DNA of 64,000 nt from Loxodes magnus (Eukaryota > Ciliophora > Karyorelictea > Loxodida > Loxodidae), in assembly GCA_946699065.1 (NCBI GenBank), contig CAMPDV010000687.1:124001-188000 (forward strand), in the 5' to 3' direction. The notes below the pieces were generated by a model. It was not told where the DNA came from. It ran no database searches and saw nothing but the letters and a program-made list of their open reading frames with translations. Positions 21,443 to 32,759 of the stretch are shown here, in pieces; position 1 is the first letter of the stretch, and every line of letters starts with the position of its first letter. A program made the translations under genes and the position numbers.

Positions 21443-23160
21443 TCTTTATATATCATTGATAAAAATATGAAACTAAATTGAAGTGAATAAGTTGAAATTA
21501 ATGATTTATGAAGGTATTCTAAATGCTCTTAGTTTATTTATTTGATATACTCAATTTTATTAAATTATGAAAATTTCCAATTATTATACTTTTAAACTAG
21601 CAGCAATGTAGATTTAACTGAATGGATTACTAACTATTTTATATGAAAATGGTTTAATATGTATAATTGTATTCCAGATTTTTATTTTCAGTTTAATTTC
21701 AAGCAAGTAATATAAGGTAATTTTACTTAAATCCTAATTAATTTAGAAGCATAAGAACACAATAATTATATCATGTTAATAATTCAAAATGTAGTTAAAT
21801 GCAGTTAGAAACATCACCGTTATACCTTTCTTAGAATATGTTAAAACTCATATAATCACTAAATTGAATTTATAAAAGCAACATTGGTATATGAAAAGGA
21901 GAAAACCTTATTTTAATTTTAAATGATTATAATTTATTTTAGCTTGAATCTTAATCTTTCTTTAATATGTCTTAGTATTCAAATAAAGTATTAAACATGT
22001 CAACAAAGACATTAGGATAAAATAATATAATCTGCTAAATTAAATAGAAGATAAATAACTAATTAATCATATTTATGCTTTGTTTTACTAGAATTATAAG
22101 ATAACCTTTACTTATGATATCAATACTTTCTTTATTTATTATAAGCGAATTATACAAAAGTAGAAAGGTGACTAGTCATAATTTTTTAAAAGTTTATAAA
22201 TGATAATGAATCTAAATCAATAGCTTAAAATCACTTTAAAATAATCAAATATAATCAAATATAAAAAGTTAAAATTTTTTCCAAAATATTCATTTCAAAA
22301 GAATTAGACATTAAAGATATCAATTTTAGTTCCATTCAGATAACTTTAATTTTATATAGTTTGTAGATGAAAAAGTGAGATAGATAAAATAAAATTTAAA
22401 AGGAGATTAATTAAAGAAAATAGACTTCAACATTTTCACAAGTTTAATTAATTTTACATTTCTAAAATTTGAATATAAAAGAGTTGTCTTATATACAAAT
22501 AGCAACTTAGAAATAAAAGGAACTTATATTTAATACTTCTAAAAGATAAACTACTTTTGCAAATTTCTTTTATCTTCTTAGTAGCATAAGTGAAAAATTC
22601 TTCGATCAAATTTTTAAAGTTAATCTATATAGTTTAAAAAACAAGTAGCAATTTAACTCACAACTACACTAAATCCTAAAAAATGCTTCAATCATATATT
22701 TATAGAAAAGGAAAAAAAGACTATAATTCTTAAAATTTTTTACTAGATTAAACTGAAAATTTAGTTTAAATTTCATTAAAGTTAGAAAGTATGTTTCATT
22801 AAGTAAAACTAGAGCACTAATATATTCTTTAATTAAATACATTTATAAATTGCTTGACGTACTTGCAACAGATATAACTTTAGTTAATAATTGATTAACT
22901 AAGATTAAATATAAATTCTTATTTATCATAAACTAAATTATCAAAAAGAAATATAATTTAGTCTAGGTTTCATCTTTTGCTTATTATGAATACTAAAATT
23001 ATCATGATAAAAAATAAATATCCTATTTTAAACTTAATCTTGTCAAGACACTAAGATAAAATGATTAAACAAAATCAGAAGCAAAAATTTAAAATAAAAA
23101 GTTGAAAAAAATTGGGTAAAAAAAAGAAAAGATAAAATTAAGTTTATAATCTTAGAAGAG
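21443..23160. other. AT-rich stretch, nothing recognised
   Basis: No motif seen. The short direct repeat AATAATCAAATATAATCAAA lies near 22240. Confidence 0.55.
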
Positions 23161-23196
23161 AATTTCACAAATAATTTGATTCCGCTCTCTCCCAAA

Positions 23197-23589
23197 TTAA
23201 AGGATGACGTAGGATTTCATTAGTCCGTCATCCTTATCTCCCACCCAAAAACCATTTATTCTTCTAGTTTCTATTTCACTTGTAGTTTTATTCTTGAAGT
23301 CTTGAGTAGTAAAATTTTTCCTATATATTTATCCTGTTCTCGTTGGTCAAATACAGAAAAGTATATCTAATATTTATTTCTTATTAATTCTTTCAATTTT
23401 ATTTCTTTTTCAGCACTATCTTCAACAGTGGTTTTTCTGACATATATAGCGCCTGATCTTTCTACTATAGTAATTCATCTCATTTGTCTCTTATTATTAT
23501 TCAGGTTCGACTTCCATTGTAATGCTTGATTACTAATCTTTAAACTTTTAAACTACTAGCCGTTATTATCTTACTTTACTTAAAGTTAT
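23197..23589 (-). pseudogene. retrotransposon ORF1 fragment, short-spaced zinc knuckle, first Cys lost
   Basis: From ATG 23517 the frame reads MEVEPEQQQETNEMNYYS and then RYICQKNHCWRQC at 23413-23451. This aligns residue for residue with the knuckle at 2585-3322 (CYVCNKQHQWKYC) except that the first Cys is Arg (CGC for TGC). The following IWPTRTGQIYRKNF aligns with IYPTQSGKIYRKKF. TGA encodes the shared Trp. The upstream coiled-coil part is not clearly preserved. Loss of a zinc ligand suggests a dead copy. Confidence 0.6.
23200..23235 (-). repeat. common retroposon 3' stem-loop (T9)
   Basis: A perfect 10-bp stem (AAGGATGACG with CGTCATCCTT) encloses loop GACTAATGAAATCCTA. The stem differs completely from T1-T8, but the loop and the TA before the 3' arm are kept. 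Confidence 0.75.
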
Positions 23590-23690
23590 TTAGATTCAAA
23601 TAGAATCTAGAGAATTATAATTAAAATTATTGAGGAACTTTCATCGAATTATTTTTTAATATCTTCAAATTAAAAAAAACAGTTGAAGGC

Positions 23691-24660
23691 TTCAATTCAG
23701 ACTTCTATACCAACTCTTCCTAAGCCAAAAAGGAAGGGAGGAAGCAAGAAACCAAGTCTTAATAATCTTAGCAATCTTCTCTATCATAATCTTAACCTAC
23801 ACCGAACTAACAACCTGGAATCTAACAAAACGAACGAAAGCCAACCTTGAAGAATATACACACGGAAACTCCAACCTCAAGCGATAAACCGAAGAAACAG
23901 ATAAAGTCTGTTCTCCACTAGGAGGTATCAGAGTTCAACCCTTCTGGTCAGGTGAGCATGGAGTTTGCTCATTCAAATGGTACTGAACCTCCAGGAAGAG
24001 GTCAAGAGATTGAAGAAGGACAATGATATACTGATGGCAAAGCTAGACCTAGCAGAAGGAATTGAGTCAAGACTTATATCCTAGGAAAGAGATCTTAACG
24101 CTTTTTGGAATATTTCACAAAGTTAGACTAACGAATCCTAAAATTAGCTTTAGAAACAGACTGAACTGGATAACAGACTCGGAAAAGTAGAAGAGAAATT
24201 ATAAACTTTTAAGAAAGAGTAAAGAAAAACTGGAGCTATACAAATGGAAATCGAAGCCTAGAAAGAGCAAAAAAATCAAGGAAAATAATTCAAAATAAAA
24301 AAGAAATGTTTCTGCTGTGGAAGCGTATGACATTTTTATCGGAAGTGCTAGAAATTCTAATATAAATAAAGAAACTATTGGATAAAAGAACAACAAAAGA
24401 AGAAAAAAGAAGAAGCAAGAATGAAAAGAATGTATTGCAACCCAGATGGTTCAATATACAAGATTAAGATGGAATCAAGGCAAGTTAAAGGAGGGAAAAC
24501 CTGGAAAAATCTGAGTTCCCAGTCTCGCTAAAATTGGGCGACCCGAACTTTTATATTTAACAGCAGGGAGCATGAACTGCTGAATTCTGAAAGGGTTGGA
24601 AATCCCTAAAATGGAAACTTAAAATTAATATTATTATTATTATTATAAGATATCTTCAAA
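23691..24660 (+). mobile_element. ORF1-bearing retroelement, tail class II, with ATT/TTA repeat end
   Basis: Less AT-rich block of about 970 bp with one long ORF1 frame, then GGGTTGGAAATCCC at 24593-24606 (compare GGTTGAAAGCCC in the 6072-6920 element), and a trinucleotide repeat at 24628-24648. Simple-repeat 3' ends are common in non-LTR elements that lack poly(A). Confidence 0.6.
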
Positions 24661-24675
24661 TTTAGCTACTATTGA
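23701..24675 (+). CDS. retrotransposon ORF1 protein with CCHC zinc knuckle
   Basis: The frame is open from before 23701 to TGA 24673 if TGA is read as Trp internally. ATG 23977 begins the best-looking part (233 codons). It starts MVLNLQEEVKRLKKDNDILM, a long coiled coil that continues to about residue 110 (LDNRLGKVEEKLQTFKKEQ). The zinc knuckle CFCCGSVWHFYRKC (24307-24348) has standard C-x2-C-x4-H-x4-C spacing with TGA as the Trp before His. A Lys/Glu-rich tail follows. Upstream of 23977 the same frame reads LPKPKRKGGSKKPSLNNLSN and contains TGA near 23848 and 23951, so the true start is uncertain. Expected role: RNA-binding nucleoprotein of the element. Confidence 0.6.
24628..24648. repeat. 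ATT/TTA trinucleotide repeat
   Basis: About seven units ending the class II element. Confidence 0.7.
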
Positions 24676-25131
24676 CTTTTAAAGCTTATCAAGAGTTTCT
24701 TGTATAGCTGGAAATTATAGATTTAGTTATTAAATCAAATTATCTAACATTTTTTATTTTTCTACTCTTAATCTTAGTTGTTTTAGCTCTTATTATATTT
24801 TTGATATCCTTAACTGCACTGATTATGCAAAAGATACCTAAGATTATTAATCTTAGTCTTATTAAGATATTATTCGATTAAATTAGGTTGTTATTCTTAT
24901 TTTTTAAAATATTCATTAATAGAGATATATTATTTCTTAGGTGTCATTTTATTTATTTTAGCAATAAATAAAGAAAACTTCTATTTAAGTAAATTAAAGT
25001 AAACCATTGGATGATAAAAGTATTCAACTGAAGCTATTATTTATATATCTGTTTAAATTTTGCTCTAAAATAAATGAAGGGGTAGAGCATGTAAAATTAA
25101 TTATAGCTTTTTATATTAAATATACAAATAA
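24676..25131. other. AT-rich spacer, nothing recognised
   Basis: No coding or RNA pattern seen. Confidence 0.55.
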
Positions 25132-25478
25132 ATAGGGAGGAACAATCCTCCAACTGAAACTGACTTAAACTCTGGTACCAAGAAGTAACACATAGGTGAA
25201 GAATCAAACAGAAATCTTGGTAGAAGCCAAGGTAAGATAAGATAAGACAAGATCGAAGAGGCACCAAGTAACATTAATGATGGAAGATGCCAAATACTTA
25301 GATCTCTTAGAGTAGCATTCCAATCACGGCCCTATAGAAGACAAAAATCACAAGGAAATGCAAGCATTGTGGAAGACTTTAGCAAGGAATTTTCTTAACT
25401 TTAAAAATCTTTATTAGAGAGCTGCGAAACATTGAGATGCTATGCGCTCTATAATCTCATTTATTTATTTAAAGCATT
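25132..25478 (+). mobile_element. short retroposon family F4
   Basis: Starts with a hairpin (GGAGG-AACAAT-CCTCC) and ends with common tail T8. The middle is purine-rich with a short AAGATAAGATAAGAC repeat. No long shared protein. Only copy in the window; recognised as an element from its tail and base composition. Confidence 0.55.
25417..25476 (+). repeat. common retroposon 3' stem-loop and tail (T8)
   Basis: GAGC-t-GCG pairs with TGC-GCTC around loop AAACATTGAGATGCTA. TATAATCTCATTTATTTA follows. Confidence 0.7.
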
Positions 25479-25636
25479 AAATAAGTTTTATGAGAAGCTA
25501 TTAACTGAAAGAATAAGTATAAAACTAAAATAAAACTTAATTTTTAGCTATTACATTATGAATAATTGCTTATTACTAAGTAATATTTTTATATATGATT
25601 ATTATATAACGATATGGAGCAATATAATATCAGATA

Positions 25637-25654
25637 AATTAAATTTTATTTAAT
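25637..25654 (+). repeat. target-site duplication, left (F5 copy B)
   Basis: AATTAAATTTTATTTAAT, exact copy at 25965-25982. Confidence 0.75.
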
Positions 25655-25964
25655 AATTGAAAAGATGGTGGGAGTTGAGAATGACCTTTGTGACCACACT
25701 TTCTGGTTTTATGGCTAGGAAAAAGTTCCTTTCCTGTCGCTGAGAAAGTCCCTGGTCAGAGTCATTTTCTGAAGGGAATGCTGTCTTTGAGATTATCCGC
25801 TCTTGGTAGGGGCTTGAAGCCTGACTGCTCATAACGATAGAGCTCCCTAGCAGCTGTGCCTGGAGCACAACAGGATATCCCTGTTATTCCATAAAAAGAG
25901 AGCGTCGGGTCGTGCAATCGGAAAGGAGTTTCCGGTCCAAAAATTCTTTTAGTTGAAATTAATT
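25655..25964 (+). ncRNA. structured mobile RNA family F5, copy B
   Basis: Second copy of the RNA at 10114-10427. The longest identical blocks are TTTATGGCTAGGAA, AGTTCCTTTCCTGTCGCTGA with GAAAGTCCCTG, and GGTAGGGGCTTGAAGCCTG. Variable parts differ in compensating ways within stems. Flanking 18-bp direct repeats are exact. No common class I or II tail is present, so its mobilising enzyme is unclear. The minus strand holds a short standard-code open frame that is not conserved in copy A. Confidence 0.75.
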
Positions 25965-25982
25965 AATTAAATTTTATTTAAT
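25965..25982 (+). repeat. target-site duplication, right (F5 copy B)
   Basis: Exact copy of 25637-25654. Confidence 0.75.
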
Positions 25983-26337
25983 TGTGTAATTCTTAAGAAG
26001 TTTTGCAAGTAGATTCTAGATTTTTTATAATTGATTGTATATCTTAAAATTTAAAGGTAAATGAATAACTATTTTTGCAAAATTTGCAAATCATTAAAAT
26101 GTTTTTTATTCAAATTTATCTAGAATGATTTAAATAAAAATAAAAATATTATGCTGAATTTAAATTTTAAAGATAATAAGTTTAAAAATTTTAAATTTAA
26201 CTATCGAATTTTCTTTTAAATGTTTTAAGATTAAATTAAAATTTACTATTACAACACTAGTTTTATTAATTTTATTTTTAAATAAGTAATTAAATTAAAT
26301 TATTTTATTTAAAAATTTATAATTTATAATAAATATT
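25983..26337. other. AT-rich spacer, nothing recognised
   Basis: Contains the palindromic TTTGCAAAATTTGCAAA near 26075; otherwise featureless. Confidence 0.5.
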
Positions 26338-27348
26338 TCAAATATATATGTTTTCCTCTAAATTAGCTTTCCTATTTTCATTTAAATCTTTGCGAACTCC
26401 ATCTTTTATATCGGATGCTGAGGTACTTAAATTTTATATATTATTTCTATTAGTGTCTTATGCTTCTAACTTTAAATCTGCTTAATTTTATTTGCTTTTT
26501 TCTTAAGCATCTTTCTGTTATCCATTTTCATTTTTAGTTGCCTTTTCTCCAAAACAAATTCAAGTTAAAGTTGCGTTTAGCAAACTTGCTCCTATAAAAT
26601 TTCCTATTGTTACTGGAATCAAATTTCTCCATAAAAAATCTCCAAAAGTTCTATTTGAGATTCCATATCATAAACCCAAAGGAATTTGAGACATATTCGG
26701 TACACAATGCTCAGATCCTAAAGCTACAAACGAGAAAATAGGAGGAAATACAGCAAATATTTTGCTGACTACTGAATTCGCATTGATTGCTTAGTATACT
26801 GCTGTACTTAAAAACATTCCACAAATTATACCTCTCAGTACTAAAACTCCCCATTCAGTATCCATCTTTTCTTCTGCAGCTTTTATTACCATTTCTTCCC
26901 AGGGAGTTCCATCGAATATTTTAGCAACGTAAACGAAAAGTCCTGTTGCATTCAAACTGCCAGCAAAGTTTCCTAAATATACCAGGCCTCAAGCTTTAAG
27001 TAATCTGGAAATAGGAATTTTTTTAGATAAGAGTCCAGGAATATAAATAGCCATATTTCCAGTTATAAGTTCGTATCCATTTAAAATGATGATCATCAGA
27101 GTTAGAGGAATAATTGAAGCAGCAACAAACCTCTACAACCCTTTGTTTTATGTTAAAAACTCATTATTACCAGAGCATTTAACTGCGACGGTATAAACAA
27201 TACCTAGATAAAAGCCTGAATACCAGCCAAGAATGAGTTATTTATACCAAGGATATAAAGATTTTTTAATACCGAGCTAAAGAATAGATTATTATAGAGT
27301 AACAGGATCTTAAAAGTGAATAGGTTTTGTGATTATAGGTTCTTACAT
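26338..27348 (-). CDS. formate/nitrite transporter (FNT) family protein, copy 3
   Basis: 336 residues from ATG 27348 to TGA 26340-26338, in frame throughout, so the best intact reference for this trio. In order: N-terminal segment with the LQLGIKK helix (residues 24-29), TM1 from about 38, TM2 with IPLTLMIIILNGYELITGNM (80-99), GLVYLGNFAGSL (121-132), TM4-5 with ALGSEHCVPNM (209-219, His214 the conserved channel His), and TM6 LIPVTIGNFIGASL (243-256). The tail from residue 270 is acidic, Gln/Asn-rich and encoded with many TAA/TAG codons. No TGA occurs between Trp263 and the end, matching codes where UGA terminates only near the mRNA end. The substrate cannot be told from sequence. Confidence 0.88.
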
Positions 27349-27391
27349 TTATAAAAATGGAAAAATAATAACTTATATAATAATTTAAAAT
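26454..27391. repeat. inverted repeat arm 2 (FNT copy 3)
   Basis: Inverted partner of 18344-19276. The arms are about 7.2 kb apart and enclose the ORF1 elements, F4 and F5 copy B. Confidence 0.85.
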
Positions 27392-30300
27392 TTAACTATT
27401 AAATTTTTTTAATTTAGACAGCTATAATAACTAAGTTCTCTTTGTGTTTTGTTAAAAATTATATATAATAAATTTAGCTGCTTTAAATTTTCATTAGACT
27501 AGAGAAAGATATGAAAATAGTCGAATTCAAATAAAATATAATTATTTATTTATTTTAAAGGATTAAAAAAGAAATAAAAATTTAATATTATCACTTAAGA
27601 TATTCCTTTAATTAAAGCTTTATTAACATTAATGATTTAAGAAGTTCAGTCTTTTCATGTCTACCATAATGAGAAATAATTGAAAAAAAATCCTTCAGTT
27701 TAGGTACCTAAATATTAATTGAGTTTTATAATAATTGTTCAAAAAAACATTTTTTTCTTGCTTATCTGTTTTTAAATAAATTATCAGGCCGATTTATTGT
27801 TATGTAGATATTTGGTATTTCTCTTTGTATGATTTATCTTAACTTTTTATACATCTGTTTTATTTTTCTTTTGCAAGTAGTTAAAATTTTGATTGCTATC
27901 AATCCTTACTTTCTGAAATTAAAATCTGTATAATTAATAGCAAATTTATTTTTAACAGACTTTTGGGACTTTCTGCATTTATTTTTTTAAATTGATATGA
28001 TAAAATCAGAACCTTAGTAAATTATCTAATAGATTTATTTATTAATCCTTTTTATTTTACAAGATCAAGTTTAATCTCCTTAATTTTTATCTTTTGAGTA
28101 CAATCTTTATTTAAGCAATTATTTCCTCTTATTATTTTTTTCCATATTTTAACTTAAAATTCAAATGTTGGGTAATTATATCTTTTTACTTAATTAAATC
28201 CCTTAACTTATTAAAGCCCTCAAGTCCTTCCATAAGACTGTTTGTCATTCTTTAAATAACATTAAAACTTAGATTTATTTTAGGTAATAGCTACTAATAT
28301 TTTTAAATTGAATAAACCTAATTTTATAATCGAGAATTTGTTTAAGCTATTTTCCTGAATATTTCTATCATTTTTAAGGGAAAATTTAAAATTTAAAGAG
28401 GGTGATAAAAGCCTGCAATATTTATATCTTTCTTTATTTAAATAATTTTAAATAAAATTTAATTGTATACCATCACTATAAAAAATAGAGCATTTTAATA
28501 AAAAATAGCTATAGTTATTTAGCTATTTCAATTTTCTTTAACAGGCTTAAGAAATTAAAAATAATTTTGCTGAGAAAACAACTCAAAATCAATCTAATGG
28601 AAGTATTTATCAAACTTTTCTTTAGATTTAGCAAATAAATTTAATAAGTTGTTTTTTATTTATGAAGATAGATGAATAAACTTGGAAGCAAAAATTTAAA
28701 ACTATTAATGCTGTATAGTATGAAAATATTCTCTAAAATTTAAAGCTTTAATAAATTAGCTAAGAATAAAAGAAATTTTATAACTATCCATAACTTTAAA
28801 AGTTTGAAATCAGACAATAGATTTTGATTTGTAGTAAAGCAGATAAAGAATATGGTAATTAAGTTAATAAATTATTATAATATATATAACTATGCTAAAT
28901 ATTGCTTTATAAATATATTAGCTTTATTTATTAGAACCTTTTATAATTTGATTATTTAGACTTGATCATTATATTTTAAGTTTTATTTTAGATTGATATT
29001 ATATGGGTTATTATTACATATGCTATATTATAATTTTTTATTAAAATAACTTAAAAAAGGTAGAGCTTAATTAGCTTATATAAGTAAAACGAAATGTTGA
29101 ATAAATATTTAAATATTTTTATTTCGTTCCTTTTCAAGTTTTTTTATCACAGCTTATATTGAAAGAAAATTAAAAATTAGTGATGCTATTTCATTTATTT
29201 GAAATAGATTTTTTAAAATAAGCATAATAAAATAATAAAATAGAATAAATTTAATTTTAAGAATCAAAATAATATTTAACTTAGATTTCTTCGCTATTTT
29301 CTAGATTTTAATAATCTTAGCCTTCTTTTTTAAATATATCTAAATAGTTTGGAAACTTTAATAATAAAACTTCATCCTTTCAGTATTTTTGTCAAATATA
29401 TAAATTTATTTTTCAGAGATATTTAAAGTTTTGATTTGAGTAATAAAATAATATTTAGAAAATAATTATTTTAGAAATTTTAAGGATTTATTAAAGCATT
29501 AAAGAATAAGATTTAATAGAAGAAATTTCTTAAAATGTTAATATTTATTTAAGCTTCTATCTTTAGACTGATCTTATTAAATATGCATAAAGTTCATATA
29601 ATTAAAGGAGCAATAATTAATTTGAAATAATACTTCAACAATAATAAATTCCTAAATTTTCTCTAATAATTTAATAGATTATTTCTTATTTTTGTTTTTC
29701 TTCATATCTTATTATCTACATTTTATTGTTTTTATTTTATTATTCATTTATATGTGAATTCACTACTTAGTCAGATTGAATTTAATTAGTTTTATTCAAA
29801 TTGTTTGAAAACTAACTTTTATCAATTTTCTTACCTATTTAAAATTTTTAATAATATCAATTAAATAGAAAAATGTTTTATAGATAAATTAAATATATTT
29901 ATTATTCTTTCTATCATCTTTCTTTGCCTCCTCCTTAATCGTCTATTTTTAAAACTTAATTACAATTTCTTTAGTAATTAATTATAAACAGAAAAATATC
30001 AAAAACGAAGGTTAAAATAGAAGAATGTTACTAGCTCTTTCAATTTTTTACTTATTTTAGTAATTTTTCAAGTAGTCATACAATTATAGTGAAAATATTA
30101 ACCCTTAATTTATCAACTCACAACTTCTAATACATTTTTACTGATAGATTGCTAATCTTGTGGTGTAGGAAAAATTTGTATTTATGTCTAGCTACACACA
30201 AAATAGATAAAGCTATCATATTACAAGAAAAAAAGCGAGAAATAATTTGTAAATTTAAGTTATTTTTGTTTTTATTATTTTTATTCTTTTATATAGCAAA

Positions 30301-31740
30301 TGTTTTGAATAAAAGGGTATTACTTCTAACTTTATAATTAGGTAGTTAGTATTTTAATATTTTGAGTATATTATTATAAGTTAATTAACTAAGAAACTTT
30401 CTTTTGTTTTTTATCTTAAGAAGCATTAATAACTTTTAGTACTTGATAATTATAGTTGATACATTTTTTAATTAGTTTAAGACTCAATTTTAATTTTAAT
30501 TTTTTATATTTTAAAAAAGTAGCAATCAGAGTAATCTAAAATAAATTATATCAATATTTTAAACTTGAAATGATAACCTAAAGGAATTATTTTAATAATA
30601 AAAATTAAAATTTAACTATTTAATAATTACATTAAAATTAAAACATTTAATATTTATTCTAATATTTTTAGAAATATACTTTAACTAAAAAACACTTTAA
30701 AATCAAAAATTAACAAATCATTTTCTGGCTTAAAATTTTAATCTATAATTAAGATTTGATCTTCAGATAAATTATTAGTTTATTTAATCTTTTATGAAAA
30801 TATTAAAGTTTACTAAAATTTCAAATATAGATTAAATGTAATTTTAGGTAAACATTTATTTTCTTTATATATAATTAAATTATTATATTATATTATTATT
30901 TTATCTTTTCATTTAAATAAATTTAAGTATTATATAATTTATGTATAACTAAGTATAAAATTATATTTATTTATTTTAATTATAATTTTATTGTTATTGC
31001 TACCTATTTTCATTTTCCTAGTTATTTAGATTAAGAAATTGAGATAGTTAATTTTATTTAATCACGTTTAAGTTTAGAAATAAGGCTAAAAATCAATTAT
31101 CTGAATTATCTTTTAAAAAGTATGTCTATTATAATTTAATCTCTTTATTTTAGATCATTTTTTAAAGCTTTATCCTTAGTAAATTCCTTTATATTATGAC
31201 TTAATTTAATAATTTTAATACGATAAAATATTTTCATTTTTTGGTTTGTGCTCGTCCTGCAAAAGTATTTACACTTTAATCTTCTCAAATATAGCAATCT
31301 CAAAATGATTTAAAATTATATTCCTACTATTAATAAATAAAAGATCCAAAATGCTTATAATATATTTAGTTTTCACATTTAAAAAATCCAATAAAAATCT
31401 TAAGGAAATCCCTTTTATTTATTATTTTAGATATTCCTTCAAGTATTTTTATTTTAAAATTATATTTAAATTGCTTCCTTACTTTACTTATTCAATCTTA
31501 CCTAGCTTTATTTATTTCTTGTCAATTTCATTATATCTATTTGATATAAACCTCTATCATTTTTCCTTTTTTGTAGATTGATTTACAAGTAATTTTAGAA
31601 CTAAACTTTATATTAGTATTGTAAAATAAAAATCAAGCAATTTTTAAGATTGGCTTTATGATATTTTTAATTCTTAAATAATAGAAAGTTAAAAATAATA
31701 AAATTTGAAAAGTTAAGAGTTTATCATAAGAATTTTCCTA
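27392..31740. other. long AT-rich stretch, nothing recognised
   Basis: Open frames here are short or composition-driven. No tRNA, tail motif or family motif seen. Confidence 0.55.
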
Positions 31741-31921
31741 TTTAGCTTGCTTTATTCTAAAGAGAGGCAGGCCTACAACAGTTTTTTGCTTTGCATTACC
31801 TGATTGACTTCTTAACTAGCTTCTCAAAACCAAAATTTTCTAAGTTTTTTTCTTAGAAAAATTTCTAAGCTTTTAAGTGGCATTGACAGTATAAGTTAAT
31901 CACTGAAATTTTATTCTAAAT

Positions 31922-32759
31922 ATGGTTGTTCAAGTTGAAGCCAAATTTGATAGCTCTCTTTATTATGTAGCTCTATTTAGAAATTATTTTTTCATTTATC
32001 CCATGTTTAGATATCACATTTCTGAATGAAGCCTATTAATAACTAGCTTTATCCCAATTATTTATTAAATTAAGCATTAGTCCTATTTTCATTTTTTTTA
32101 AGTTTTTCTTCTTATCATTTAACATATTTTTAGAAATTTGGTATTCCTTACTATGTTTTTTCTATTATTTATTTGACTCTAAAATTATTTTGGAAGTTTA
32201 AATATTAGCTTCTTGCAGGTTTTCACCAGCACTCTTTTCTTTTTAGATATTTTAGACGCTTATATTTTTTTCTACTTGACTATAAGGTAAAATTTAATGC
32301 TCGCTATTACATTATAGACATTAGCGAATTTTTATGAGAATTTTATTAGGGCAAACAAAAGGAACTTAAGTATCCGATAAGCATGGAAAAACACCAACAT
32401 AAACGAAGTACTAATTTTTAGCTTTATAAAACACTTGATAGTTTGAAAGCTCAAAGCCTAACTCTAGCAGCTTCTTGATCACCAAAGAAAGCTAAATCTA
32501 AAAAGTTCCCTTTACATAATTCATCTTCTCTAAAGGAATATCACTTAATTCTTCTACTCAAAACGAACAATCCAAGAAATTTTCTTTCATAACTGTAATA
32601 CTAAGTTAATCAGATTAAATTTCATTTTCTTCAGAGAGTAATAAATCAATTCCAGAAATTTCTTCGTTGGCAAACTTCATTGACTTTTTATAATTAAAAT
32701 AGAAGAAAACTGTATAAATGGAAAACTTAAAATTTACAAGATAATAAAACTTTATCTGA
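31922..32759 (+). CDS. candidate protein-coding locus, membrane-protein-like, frame unresolved
   Basis: From ATG 31922 one frame reads MVVQVEAKFDSSLYYVALFR and continues hydrophobic. A second frame from about 32150 reads LLAGFHQHSFLFRYFRRLYF and then a basic segment (SLKAQSLTLAASWSPKKAKS). A third frame from about 32525 reads a Ser/Gln/Glu-rich tail (SLNSSTQNEQSKKFSF, IPEISSLANFIDFLQ) and ends at TGA 32757. The order hydrophobic, basic, Ser-rich suggests a membrane protein with a cytoplasmic tail split by short introns or frameshifts. No family recognised and no GT-AG segment was found that joins the frames. Could be chance. Confidence 0.25.

Larger units (their letters stand above)
23165..23690 (-). 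mobile_element. ORF1-bearing retroelement, tail class I
   Basis: Minus-strand relative of the element at 2491-3345. It ends with the class I stem-loop T9 and GGAATCAAATTATTTG. It lies head to head with the plus-strand element starting near 23690; the exact junction is not visible. Confidence 0.55.

Noticed and set aside
24199..24396. 65-codon minus-strand hydrophobic frame
   Set aside because: Antisense to the ORF1 coiled coil and zinc knuckle.
25650..25868. 72-codon minus-strand frame
   Set aside because: Lies in F5 copy B; not kept in copy A, where single-base indels break it.
30149..31581. Two plus-strand standard-code frames (30149-30337 and 31351-31581)
   Set aside because: Hydrophobic, T-rich, no homology seen, no flanking signals.
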